Under the pieces are notes generated by a model that worked only from the letters and a program-made list of their open reading frames with translations, was not told the DNA's origin and made no database searches. The translations under genes and the position numbers were made by a program. A stretch of DNA of 26,109 nt from the NCBI GenBank assembly GCA_021160885.1, contig JAGHBR010000281.1, positions 1 through 26,109 of the forward strand, written 5' to 3'. This DNA is from Caldisericaceae bacterium (GTDB lineage: Bacteria > Calditrichota > Calditrichia > Calditrichales > Calditrichaceae). This document shows, piece by piece, positions 1 to 7,011 of the stretch. The number at the start of each line of letters is the position of its first letter. The stretch's first letter is position 1.

Positions 1-110
1 AATCTATTTAGAATAAGTCAATAAATTTGACTTTGTTAGGTATTTTACTTCAAACAAAAATTGAGAGGTAAAAGGTAAAACTTGTTGTAGAGTTGGGCTT
101 TAAATTTGGT

Positions 111-130
111 CACAGATTTACACTGATTTT
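111..130. repeat. Two-unit 10-bp tandem degenerate repeat (CACWGATTTW)
   Basis: Two adjacent 10-base units are seen, CACAGATTTA (111-120) and CACTGATTTT (121-130), differing at two positions. The same kind of unit recurs at 16866-16928 in the other large gene-free gap. No function is known from the sequence; it may be one copy of a dispersed intergenic repeat. Confidence 0.5.
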
Positions 131-271
131 TCTTCCTGGATCATACATAGAAGACTTTACCTTTTTATAATTTTTATTTTGAGGAATACACTTTAAAATC
201 ATATATTTGAAAAACGCGAAAACCCGGATCAGGAGTTGACTACTTTAACACTAAAGCTTACGGTTAACGTG

Positions 272-300
272 TTGACTTGGTAATGGCCAAAACCAATAGT
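272..300 (+). promoter_or_regulatory. Candidate promoter of the kinase/GTPase cluster
   Basis: TTGACT (272-277; five of six to TTGACA) is followed 17 bases later by AATAGT (295-300; four of six to TATAAT). It lies about 100 bases before the kinase start. This rests on consensus matching alone in AT-rich DNA, so chance is likely enough to keep confidence low. Confidence 0.25.
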
Positions 301-398
301 TACACGGTTTAAAATAATTGAAACCGGATAAATTTAATTTGGCGTCCATAAAGCAGAGTAATTCAGAACCACAAAATTTTAGCTGAAAACGAAACAGC

Positions 399-1673
399 AT
401 GAGCAAACACTACCAGCAAAGAAAAGAAGCAGCCAGCGCGGTTAAAAAATTTTACACACTTCTAAATCAGGCACAACAGGCCAATGCCAATTCAAATACC
501 CGGGCCCAGCCTGAGCAATCCGTTAAATACGATCTGCTGTTAAAACGATTGGAAGAATTAGAACGAAACTACAATTTTCACCGGGCAGTACTGCACAATT
601 TAAGTAGCGGCATCATCATTATTAATAATGAAGGAACTATAATTTACGCAAATCGTTCCGCACTGCAAATGTTGGACATGGAGTTGATTTCGCTTCAGAA
701 TAAATCCATCAAATTTCTGTTTGCTGATCAAAAGCAAGGAGAACAATTTCTGAAAAAATTGTTTTCAGAAAAAAAACAATTAAAAAGTGAAGAAACCTTT
801 TTCAAAGGCAACAACCGCAAAATTTTCCCTATTGGCTTAACAACTTCGCCTTTTCACGATTTAAAAGATCGCAAAGCCTACGGATTTATTGTACATTTCA
901 GAGATATCAGCGCTCAGTTGGAACAGCGTCGGCAATTGGAACGCATGGAAAGGCTGGCCCTGTTGGGGGAGCTGGCCGCCGGAATTGCCCACGAAATTCG
1001 CAATCCTTTAGCCAGCATCAAATCGGCGGCTCAGGTTCTGGAAGAAAGTTTTAGACCAGATGACTTCCGAAGCCAGCTGGTTTCACGAATTATTAAAGCT
1101 ATTGACCGCAGCAACGATTTGCTCGGCCGCTTTTTCGATTTTACCAGGCCCCGTAAACCGGTTCAGGAATTTCATGATGTGGAAATGTTAATCGATGGCA
1201 TCTATCTTTTACTGGCCCCTCGATTTAAAAAGAAAAAGATCAATTTTCTTAAAAACAGCCAATACGAGGTTCCTCAAATTTTTGTAGACCCCGGCCAAAT
1301 AGAACAGGTTTTCATGAATTTGTTTTTAAATGCCATCGAAGCCATGCCCAATGGTGGAGATTTAATGGTTAATATTTCGGTGGTGGCCAATTCTTTAAAT
1401 GAAAATAAGAAAGAGAATCTGAGGATGGTTTGCGTTCAAATTACAGATAGCGGAGTCGGAATCCCCGAACAAAATCTGGAAAAGATTTTCAATCCCTTTT
1501 TTACCACAAAAAGCAGCGGTATTGGTTTGGGTCTTTCAATTTCGAACCGACTGATACAGGAAAATGGCGGAAAGATTGAAGTAACTTCTTCGGTTAATAA
1601 AGGGACAACATTTTCACTCTTTTTCCCAATTCCAGAAAAGGAAAGGTATGAATCATGGTCAAAAGAATATTAA
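399..1673 (+). CDS. PAS-domain sensor histidine kinase, NtrB-like, cytoplasmic
   Basis: A 424-residue kinase predicted to autophosphorylate on His and pass the phosphate to the response regulator encoded next. No membrane segment is visible, so it is probably soluble. An N-terminal charged/Gln-rich stretch (1-55, probably coiled coil) precedes a PAS domain (about 56-175). The HisKA helix has GIAHEIRNP with phospho-acceptor His198. In the ATPase domain the N box has Asn307/Asn311, the G1 box is DSGVGI (350-355), the F box is around FNPFF, and the G2 box is GLGLS. The order and spacing match NtrB/AtoS-type kinases. The ATG at 399 has only a weak ribosome site, but the next Met would cut into the N-terminal helix. 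The 3' end overlaps the regulator gene by 19 bases, indicating translational coupling. Family assignment is firm; the stimulus is unknown. Confidence 0.9.
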   Translation: MSKHYQQRKEAASAVKKFYTLLNQAQQANANSNTRAQPEQSVKYDLLLKRLEELERNYNFHRAVLHNLSSGIIIINNEGTIIYANRSALQMLDMELISLQNKSIKFLFADQKQGEQFLKKLFSEKKQLKSEETFFKGNNRKIFPIGLTTSPFHDLKDRKAYGFIVHFRDISAQLEQRRQLERMERLALLGELAAGIAHEIRNPLASIKSAAQVLEESFRPDDFRSQLVSRIIKAIDRSNDLLGRFFDFTRPRKPVQEFHDVEMLIDGIYLLLAPRFKKKKINFLKNSQYEVPQIFVDPGQIEQVFMNLFLNAIEAMPNGGDLMVNISVVANSLNENKKENLRMVCVQITDSGVGIPEQNLEKIFNPFFTTKSSGIGLGLSISNRLIQENGGKIEVTSSVNKGTTFSLFFPIPEKERYESWSKEY

Positions 1674-2020
1674 TCGTTGATGATGAAGAAACCATCACGT
1701 TCAGTTTGTACCAGAGTTTCATTTTGTCCAAAGAACCTTATGAGGTTGTGACGGCTGAAAGCGCAGAAGAAGCTCTGCAAAAATTCAATGAAAAACCGTT
1801 TCATCTGGTGATAACCGATATCTTTTTACCAGGCATGAGTGGTTTTGATCTTTTAAAAGAGATTAAGAAAAAGGATCCGGAAACTAAATTTATTGTGATG
1901 ACTGCCTACGGATCTGATGACAAAAAAGAAGAAGCACAACGTGAAGGAGCAAAATTTTACATCGAAAAACCTTTTGATATGAAAGACTTTAAGAGTAAAG
2001 TAATGGGATTATTAAGTTAA
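1655..2020 (+). CDS. Single-domain response regulator (CheY-like receiver)
   Basis: A 121-residue receiver domain with no output domain. Visible active-site residues are the acidic pair Asp9/Asp10 (VDDEE), phospho-acceptor Asp55 (VITD), switch Thr83 (MTAYG) and Lys105 followed by Pro (EKPF). It starts inside the 3' end of the kinase gene, with a purine-rich site (GAAAAGGAAAGG) upstream of ATG 1655, and its stop codon is followed immediately by the start of the next gene. As a stand-alone receiver it must act by protein contact. In this operon the LC7 proteins or the MglA-type GTPase are the obvious candidates; that is inference by analogy with the regulation of MglA/MglB polarity in Myxococcus. 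Confidence 0.93.
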   Translation: MVKRILIVDDEETITFSLYQSFILSKEPYEVVTAESAEEALQKFNEKPFHLVITDIFLPGMSGFDLLKEIKKKDPETKFIVMTAYGSDDKKEEAQREGAKFYIEKPFDMKDFKSKVMGLLS

Positions 2021-2671
2021 ATGGCTTTAGTTGGCAATTTAAAAGATATTAAACTGCCCACTCTGGTGCAGATTAATTGCATGGAAAGAAATACCGCAAA
2101 ATTGACCATCGAGCACATGGGACGGTTTGGTTTTATTTATTTCCATGAAGGGCAGGTGGTTCATGCTGAGTATGATCCTTTAATTGGGGAAGAGGCTTTT
2201 TTTAAACTATTGGAACTCTATTCGGGCAATTTTAAAGTTGAAACCGAAGTGCGAGCGCCGGCGATTACGATTAAAAAAAATTGGAACAATCTCTTATTAG
2301 AAGGTTTACATAAACGAGATTCCAGTTTGCCTGATAGTAAGTTTAATTATAACAAACTAATGGACGCTCTGTTTAATGTTAAAGGTCTGGAAAAGGTTTT
2401 GATCATTGACCAAAGCGGCAACATTGTTGGGCAAAGCGAAAAACAGGAAGTTGATGTAAATCTCATTTTATTTCACTGGTACGAAGCTCAAAAAATATCT
2501 CAGGAATTAGCGGAACCCAATCCTCGTTATCTTTTATTAAACAAGGGAGGCAGGCATCAATTTTTAATGCAATTGGACAAAAACTTATTATTGGTGATCT
2601 ATTTAGTCAGAAAAATTCAACCTGAACTGGTCCTATCTGTCATCAGAGAAACTTTAAAAATAGCCATTTAA
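2021..2671 (+). CDS. DUF4388 - Roadblock/LC7 fusion protein
   Basis: A 216-residue soluble protein. Residues 1 to about 100 look like a DUF4388 (PatA-like N-terminal) domain: LVGNLKDIKLPTLVQ, then a strand pair, then IYFHEGQVVHAEY, GEEAFFKLL and GNFKVE. Residues 110-216 look like a Roadblock/LC7 domain, with LMDALFNVKGLEKVLIIDQ then GNIVGQS, a helix, and strands ending in a C-terminal helix. LC7 proteins such as MglB commonly bind and regulate small GTPases, so this one probably works with the MglA homologue at 5003. ATG 2021 abuts the preceding TAA with no gap, so translation is probably coupled to the response regulator. The domain calls come from remembered family patterns; the LC7 call is slightly less certain than DUF4388. 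Confidence 0.75.
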   Translation: MALVGNLKDIKLPTLVQINCMERNTAKLTIEHMGRFGFIYFHEGQVVHAEYDPLIGEEAFFKLLELYSGNFKVETEVRAPAITIKKNWNNLLLEGLHKRDSSLPDSKFNYNKLMDALFNVKGLEKVLIIDQSGNIVGQSEKQEVDVNLILFHWYEAQKISQELAEPNPRYLLLNKGGRHQFLMQLDKNLLLVIYLVRKIQPELVLSVIRETLKIAI

Positions 2672-2718
2672 ATTTAAATAGAGCTTAACTTATTAAAAAA
2701 AATAACGATAAATAGATT

Positions 2719-3156
2719 ATGTCTGAAAAATTGATCGAGGAAATCCGACAAATTGAGTCCGTAGAAGCAGTAGCCATAATTTCCTTTAAAGGTAACGTTT
2801 GGCAACAAACTGAAACGGGTATTCCCAGGGAAACGATTCATCACATTGCCAGTTACCTGTTAAAAATGGCTGCTGCAAACGAAAAAAAACAACAGAAATT
2901 AATTCTGGCTGAATTACTCTGGTTAAACCGTTCATTGCTGGCCCGGTTTTCTAATGGATTTTTTATTTTGGTTATTTTTCGGAACCATGAAGTTGTGTCA
3001 CTTTTAAGAATTACCTTAAATGTAACCGTTGCCGGTCTTTTGGAAGAAAAAGCATTTTTAAAATGGTTAAAGAAGGAGAAAAGCGCTTTAGATATTCATT
3101 TGAAAAAAGGCCAGTTTGATGAAAAAGAAGTTCGTTTGATTTCTAAGCTGGTTTAA
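2719..3156 (+). CDS. Roadblock/LC7-like protein with C-terminal extension
   Basis: A 145-residue soluble protein. The first 100 or so residues follow the LC7 pattern: helix, a strand with VEAVAIISFKGNVW, a helix (IHHIASYLLKM), then strands (LILAELLWLNRSLLAR, FFILVIFR). A charged C-terminal tail of about 35 residues (KKEKSALDIHLKKGQF) follows. It is diverged and shorter than the 4434 paralogue. It lies 47 bases after the DUF4388 gene in the same run. The likely role is a regulator or scaffold for the cluster GTPase; specific partners cannot be told from sequence. Confidence 0.6.
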   Translation: MSEKLIEEIRQIESVEAVAIISFKGNVWQQTETGIPRETIHHIASYLLKMAAANEKKQQKLILAELLWLNRSLLARFSNGFFILVIFRNHEVVSLLRITLNVTVAGLLEEKAFLKWLKKEKSALDIHLKKGQFDEKEVRLISKLV

Positions 3157-3193
3157 TCTATATTCAATTAATTGAATTAATTAGCGTAAAAAA

Positions 3194-3658
3194 ATGGTTA
3201 ATGAAAACATGGTCTTTAAATTAGCGCCTACAGGGGTGGGAAGTGAAATCAGTCTTTCTTCACTTGAATGGGGCGTAATTACACAAATTGACGGCGTAAA
3301 AACGGTTAAGGAAATTGCCGGAAATTTAGCCCTAACTTTGGAGGAGACCTATCAAATAATTGCTTCTTTAAGGAAAAAAGGCTTAATTTTTTTCGATCAT
3401 CAAGTTGATGTGAAAGTTGAATATGTTAATGAAAAGGTTCTTAAAAAAATTACTGACAGGTTAATGCGTTATATTGGCCCGGTAGCCCAGTATTTGATTA
3501 ATGATGTTTTAACAGAATTAAATTTAACCGCTGATAAACTGTCAAAAGATCGGCTACCGGAATTTATTGAACTATTAAGTGATGAGATCAGCGATGAGAA
3601 TAAAAAAATAAAATTTCAGAGGGAAATGCTGAATTTAATAAAAGAAGTGAAGAAATGA
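3194..3658 (+). CDS. Small two-part protein of unknown function in GTPase cluster
   Basis: A 154-residue soluble protein that I cannot name. The N-terminal part (about 15-75) looks like a small winged-helix or PqqD-like fold: LSSLEWGVITQIDG, then VKEIAGNLALTLEETYQII, then LRKKGLIFF. The C-terminal part (80-154) is helical, with the segment LMRYIGPVAQYLI followed by an IxxLSDEI helix. It resembles, from memory and weakly, a short helical module at the C termini of some bacterial signalling proteins. No Shine-Dalgarno site precedes ATG 3194 (only an A-run), so the start is by default. The stop overlaps the next start by four bases (ATGA), coupling it to the HAMP sensor. A role as adaptor between sensor and GTPase is inference from position only. 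Confidence 0.6.
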   Translation: MVNENMVFKLAPTGVGSEISLSSLEWGVITQIDGVKTVKEIAGNLALTLEETYQIIASLRKKGLIFFDHQVDVKVEYVNEKVLKKITDRLMRYIGPVAQYLINDVLTELNLTADKLSKDRLPEFIELLSDEISDENKKIKFQREMLNLIKEVKK

Positions 3659-4407
3659 AAAGATTCGTGAGCATCCGTTGGAAGATTGGCGGCTTATTCT
3701 TCTTAAGTAATGTTGTACTGGCTCTTGTTATTGTTTTTTGGGTTAGTCACACCGTGCGCGAAACATTTCAAAAAGAAGTTATAGAAAGAGGCCGCACCAT
3801 TGGGCACAACCTGGCCAGCAGTAGCGCCGATCTTATTATGAACAACGACCAGGTTGGCTTGCGTTATTTAATCGCCAACAATATGAACTTTGAAAGCCTG
3901 GATTACATTTTGATTCAGGATGGTGAGGGAAACATTGTCGGTGACAATTTTAATGGAAATATCCCTCTAAGTTTGCAAGTAGATCAGGAAAGTATAAGTA
4001 ACAGGGGAGAGACAACCAGATTGCTGACGGTTCCTGAATTAAAGACAACAGTTTATGATTTATGGATTCCGGTGGAAGAAGGTTTGGTGGGCTACATCCG
4101 CGTCGGGTTAGATACTTCTTACGTTCAGGCCAGCTTGAACAAAACGATTCAAGTAATTGTGCTTTCTGTTTTAGCTGTAACCTTGTTTGGAGGCTTGTTA
4201 ATCTTTATTTTAGGTGGGAGGTTAGTGAGGCCGATTATTTACTTAACGCAGAGAGCTGACGAAATTAGTCAGGGGAAATTAGAAAAGCGGATTGAAATTA
4301 AAACACATGACGAAATCGAAAAATTGGCGGAGGCACTGGAACGCTTACGAGAATCGGTAAAAATTGCTTTAAAGCGTTTAGAACAACAGCAATCATTTAA
4401 ACTGTAA
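3655..4407 (+). CDS. Membrane HAMP-domain sensor protein without output domain
   Basis: A 250-residue inner-membrane protein. Transmembrane segment 1 (about 11-31) is followed by a 130-residue extracytoplasmic sensor region with a Cache/PAS-like pattern (LDYILIQDGEGNIVGDN; GYIRVGLD), transmembrane segment 2 (about 165-188), and a HAMP linker (RLVRPIIYLTQRADEISQG onward, to about 240). The chain ends in a short helix, so no kinase, cyclase or methyl-accepting domain is attached. It overlaps the preceding gene by four bases. Known proteins of this architecture continue into an output domain; here the output is presumably supplied in trans by the operon's other proteins, such as the LC7 proteins or the kinase. 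The architecture is clear, the signal unknown. Confidence 0.85.
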   Translation: MKRFVSIRWKIGGLFFLSNVVLALVIVFWVSHTVRETFQKEVIERGRTIGHNLASSSADLIMNNDQVGLRYLIANNMNFESLDYILIQDGEGNIVGDNFNGNIPLSLQVDQESISNRGETTRLLTVPELKTTVYDLWIPVEEGLVGYIRVGLDTSYVQASLNKTIQVIVLSVLAVTLFGGLLIFILGGRLVRPIIYLTQRADEISQGKLEKRIEIKTHDEIEKLAEALERLRESVKIALKRLEQQQSFKL

Positions 4408-4433
4408 ATATCAATTAAAAAAAGGATAGAGCT

Positions 4434-4946
4434 ATGGTTCAAACACGTAAATTAAAAGACGGCAGCCGGCAGGTCATTTTAAACAGCAAACAGTACGATG
4501 CCATAACCAAAGTACTTTCTGAGCTGGCTACCAAGACCAAAGCTTCCGCAATTCTATTTGCCGATATGAGCGGCCAGTTAATCAGCCAGCGCGGTAATAC
4601 CGACGAAATGAACACAACTGTACTTTCTGCTCTGGCAGCAAGTGACTTTGCCGCTACCTCAGAAATGGCTAAGCTGGTTGGTGAAGAAGCAAAATTTAAA
4701 TTGCTGTTTCATGAAGGTGAAAAAAGAAATGTTTATCTTTCAAATGTCGGTGACGACTTTTTTCTGGTTGTGGTCTTTGATGTAAGCGTTACACTGGGCT
4801 TAATTCGGATTTACACCAAAAAGGCTATTGAAGATTTGCTGGCAGCCCTAAAAGAAGAGAAAGAAGAAGGCGGCGATCGGGAGAAAATGATCGATTCCGA
4901 TTTTAGTTCTTTACTTGGCGATGCTTTGGACGATGCTTTTAAATAA
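4434..4946 (+). CDS. Roadblock/LC7 protein, MglB-like
   Basis: A 170-residue soluble protein with the most typical LC7 sequence of the cluster: ITKVLSELATKTKASAILFAD, SGQLISQRG, a helix (NTTVLSALAASDFAATSEMA), KLLFHEGEKRNVYLSNVGD, and strand FFLVVVFD followed by a C-terminal helix. A charged tail (EEKEEGGDREKMIDSDFSSLL) follows. It lies 56 bases upstream of the MglA-type GTPase with a purine-rich ribosome site (AAAAAGGATAG) before ATG 4434. In Myxococcus and Thermus, MglB is an LC7 homodimer that acts as the GTPase-activating protein of MglA. The adjacency supports the same pairing here, though the function is inferred. Confidence 0.8.
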   Translation: MVQTRKLKDGSRQVILNSKQYDAITKVLSELATKTKASAILFADMSGQLISQRGNTDEMNTTVLSALAASDFAATSEMAKLVGEEAKFKLLFHEGEKRNVYLSNVGDDFFLVVVFDVSVTLGLIRIYTKKAIEDLLAALKEEKEEGGDREKMIDSDFSSLLGDALDDAFK

Positions 4947-5002
4947 AATTTGGCTCTAAAATATAGTTGGATGAAAGTTGATCTTAATAAAAGAGGAACA
5001 GG

Positions 5003-5587
5003 ATGTTTATTAACTGGGCATTACAAGAAATCAATCTGAAAATTGTTTACTATGGTCCAGGGATGAGTGGCAAAACAACAAATCTTGAATATATCCACTC
5101 AAAGTTAGACCCTTCTTTAAAAGGAGAATTGGTATCGTTAAAAACTAAAGAAGACCGGACCATTTTTTTTGATTTTATGCAAATTGAAGTTGGCCGAATT
5201 AAAGGCAAAAAACCCAAATTTAACCTGTACACTGTGCCGGGACAGGTTTACTATGCCTCAAGTCGTAAAGTGATTCTGAATGGCGTGGATGGGATTGTTT
5301 TTGTGGCCGATTCTCAACCTCACCGCATGGAAGCCAATATTGAAACTTTGCTGGACCTCGAAGAAAATTTAAAACAAGAGGGCCATTCATTGGAGAATTT
5401 TCCCTGGGTTATTCAGTACAATAAACGCGACTTACCAGGGGTAGAGCCGGTGGAAGTTTTACAAAAACGGCTTAACTTTTTCGACGTTCCTTCTTTTGAG
5501 GCCGTTGCTGTGCGCGGCGAAGGGGTTTTTGATACTTTAAAAGCGGTCATCAATTTAGTGGTAAGGCACGTTCAGGATCAGTTGTAA
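5003..5587 (+). CDS. mglA: MglA-type Ras-like GTPase
   Basis: A 194-residue GTPase, the same length as Myxococcus MglA (195) and very like it along its whole length as I remember that sequence. Visible elements are the P-loop GPGMSGKTT (18-26), the DRTIFFDF switch-1 region with Arg52, TVPGQ in switch 2 (the MglA family has this instead of DxxG) with Gln81, FVADSQ, and the guanine-binding NKRD (140-143). Arg52 and Gln81 match the residues reported for MglA GTP hydrolysis. MglA sets cell polarity and gliding or pilus polarity in Myxococcus; members elsewhere are less studied. A GAGGA ribosome site precedes ATG 5003. It is the last gene before a strong terminator. Confidence 0.93.
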   Translation: MFINWALQEINLKIVYYGPGMSGKTTNLEYIHSKLDPSLKGELVSLKTKEDRTIFFDFMQIEVGRIKGKKPKFNLYTVPGQVYYASSRKVILNGVDGIVFVADSQPHRMEANIETLLDLEENLKQEGHSLENFPWVIQYNKRDLPGVEPVEVLQKRLNFFDVPSFEAVAVRGEGVFDTLKAVINLVVRHVQDQL

Positions 5588-5623
5588 TCCATCATGCTTT
5601 AAATATTTTCTTGCGAATTTGAG

Positions 5624-5658
5624 TACCTTCTCCTAATTTTAGGAGAAGGTATTTTTTT
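5624..5658 (+). terminator. Rho-independent terminator after mglA
   Basis: A perfect 13-base inverted repeat (5624-5636 against 5639-5651; arms TACCTTCTCCTAA and its complement) is followed at once by seven T residues (5652-5658). It ends the signalling cluster. Confidence 0.9.
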
Positions 5659-5685
5659 AGTAACGGAGACTCAGCCATCAGCCAG

Positions 5686-6987
5686 TTGAATCTAACAAAA
5701 ATTGCCCAACGGCGCTTACGCAAAGAAATATTTGCCTGGACTTTATATGACTTTGCTAACACTTCTTACAGCGTCATTATTGTCACCGTTGTCTATGCCA
5801 TCTATTTTAAACAATACATTGTTGGTAATTTTACCATTGAATTAGGTAACTGGTGCCGGAATCCCGGTGATTTTTTATGGGGCCTGGGTGGCTCGCTTTC
5901 TATGGCTATTGTTGCTTTAAGTTCGCCTATCATGGGCGCTATTGCCGATTACAGTAACCAAAAAAAGAAATTCCTGTTTTTTTATACCATGGTCTGCGTG
6001 CTGGCCATGGCTTCTTTGTATCTTTTACAGCCCGGCATGATCTTACAGGCAGTATTAATCTTTATCATTGGTAATGTTGGCTTTGAAGGCGCTTTAGTGT
6101 TTTACAATGGTTTTTTACCTCAAATTTCAACCCCTTCCAACATTGGTAAAATTTCGGGTTATGGTTTTGCTTTTGGTTATGTTGGCTCATTAATCAGTTT
6201 AATGATTGCCCTGCCATTTGCCAATAAGGCGTTTGCTGCCAATGATCTGTCACTGGTTCGGCCAACTTTTGTGTTGGCAGCTCTTTTCTTTTTAATTTTT
6301 TCTTTACCTTTCTTTTTTCTGATTAAGGAGCGGGAGGTAAATGTAACCCAAACAGAGCCCAATTACTTTAAAGCCGGCTATCAGCGTACCATTGCCACAA
6401 TAAAGCGTTTAAAAGAATTTTCCGAAATCAATAAATTTTTGTTAGCTTACTTTGTTTACATCGACGGCGTTAACACGGTGATCTATTTTAGCGGTATTTT
6501 TGCCAGTACCACGCTTGACTTTTCCGTTCGCGAAGTCATCCAATTTTTTGCCATTGTCCAATCCTCGGCCATCTCCGGTTCTTATGTTTTTGGTTACCTG
6601 ACTGATAAATTTGGCCCCAAAAAAACAATAATGATTACACTCCTACTCTGGATTGTTGTAACTGTTGGCGCTTTTTTTACATACACTGCGGTCATGTTCT
6701 ACGTAGTCGGCCTAATTGCCGGCGTGGCCATGGGTTCTTCTCAATCGGCCAGCCGGGCCATGATGGGAAAATTAATCCCCAACGGAATGGAAGCCGAATT
6801 TTATGGCTTTTACGCTTTAATGGGTAAATTCTCTTCCATTCTGGGCCCCTTTACCTTTGGTCTGGTTTCGACTTTAACCGGAAATCAGCGTATGGCCATC
6901 ATTTCTTTGGTGATCTTTTTTGTGACGGGACTGATCCTATTATCCCGTGTAAATGAAGAGGTAACGTACAAAAAATTTGTGCTTTAA
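5686..6987 (+). CDS. MFS transporter, UMF1/Atg22-like family
   Basis: A 433-residue membrane protein with about 12 hydrophobic segments. The N terminus (FAWTLYDFANTSYS) and the phrases SSPIMGAIADYSNQKKK and GAFDS-free loop 2-3 pattern are those of the UMF1/Atg22-like branch of the Major Facilitator Superfamily. GYLTDKFGPKKT and QSASRAMMGKLIP add further support in the second half. The substrate is unknown; yeast Atg22 exports amino acids from the vacuole, which makes amino-acid or amine export worth considering beside arginine decarboxylase genes, but this is inference. The frame opens with TTG at 5686, and the only ribosome-like site, GGAG (5665-5668), is 17 bases away; an ATC codon at 5677 would be better spaced. 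There are 24 bases to the next gene. Confidence 0.85.
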   Translation: MNLTKIAQRRLRKEIFAWTLYDFANTSYSVIIVTVVYAIYFKQYIVGNFTIELGNWCRNPGDFLWGLGGSLSMAIVALSSPIMGAIADYSNQKKKFLFFYTMVCVLAMASLYLLQPGMILQAVLIFIIGNVGFEGALVFYNGFLPQISTPSNIGKISGYGFAFGYVGSLISLMIALPFANKAFAANDLSLVRPTFVLAALFFLIFSLPFFFLIKEREVNVTQTEPNYFKAGYQRTIATIKRLKEFSEINKFLLAYFVYIDGVNTVIYFSGIFASTTLDFSVREVIQFFAIVQSSAISGSYVFGYLTDKFGPKKTIMITLLLWIVVTVGAFFTYTAVMFYVVGLIAGVAMGSSQSASRAMMGKLIPNGMEAEFYGFYALMGKFSSILGPFTFGLVSTLTGNQRMAIISLVIFFVTGLILLSRVNEEVTYKKFVL

Positions 6988-7011
6988 GTACGTTTGCTTT
7001 GAATGTAAATT

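Larger units (their letters stand above)
1..398. other. Gene-free leader region upstream of the signalling cluster
   Basis: No open frame with coding character was found on either strand in this AT-rich stretch. It holds a short 10-base-period repeat at 111-130 (listed separately) and two copies of TTGACT at 236-241 and 272-277. The second has AATAGT at 295-300 after a 17-base spacer, a plausible but weak sigma-70-type promoter for the kinase gene at 399. Nothing else is recognisable. Confidence 0.6.

Noticed and set aside
3162..3177. Perfect 16-base palindrome ATTCAATTAATTGAAT between two cluster genes
   Set aside because: It is made almost entirely of A and T; a palindrome of this size is expected by chance about once in a window of this length and composition, and it has no T-run or promoter context.
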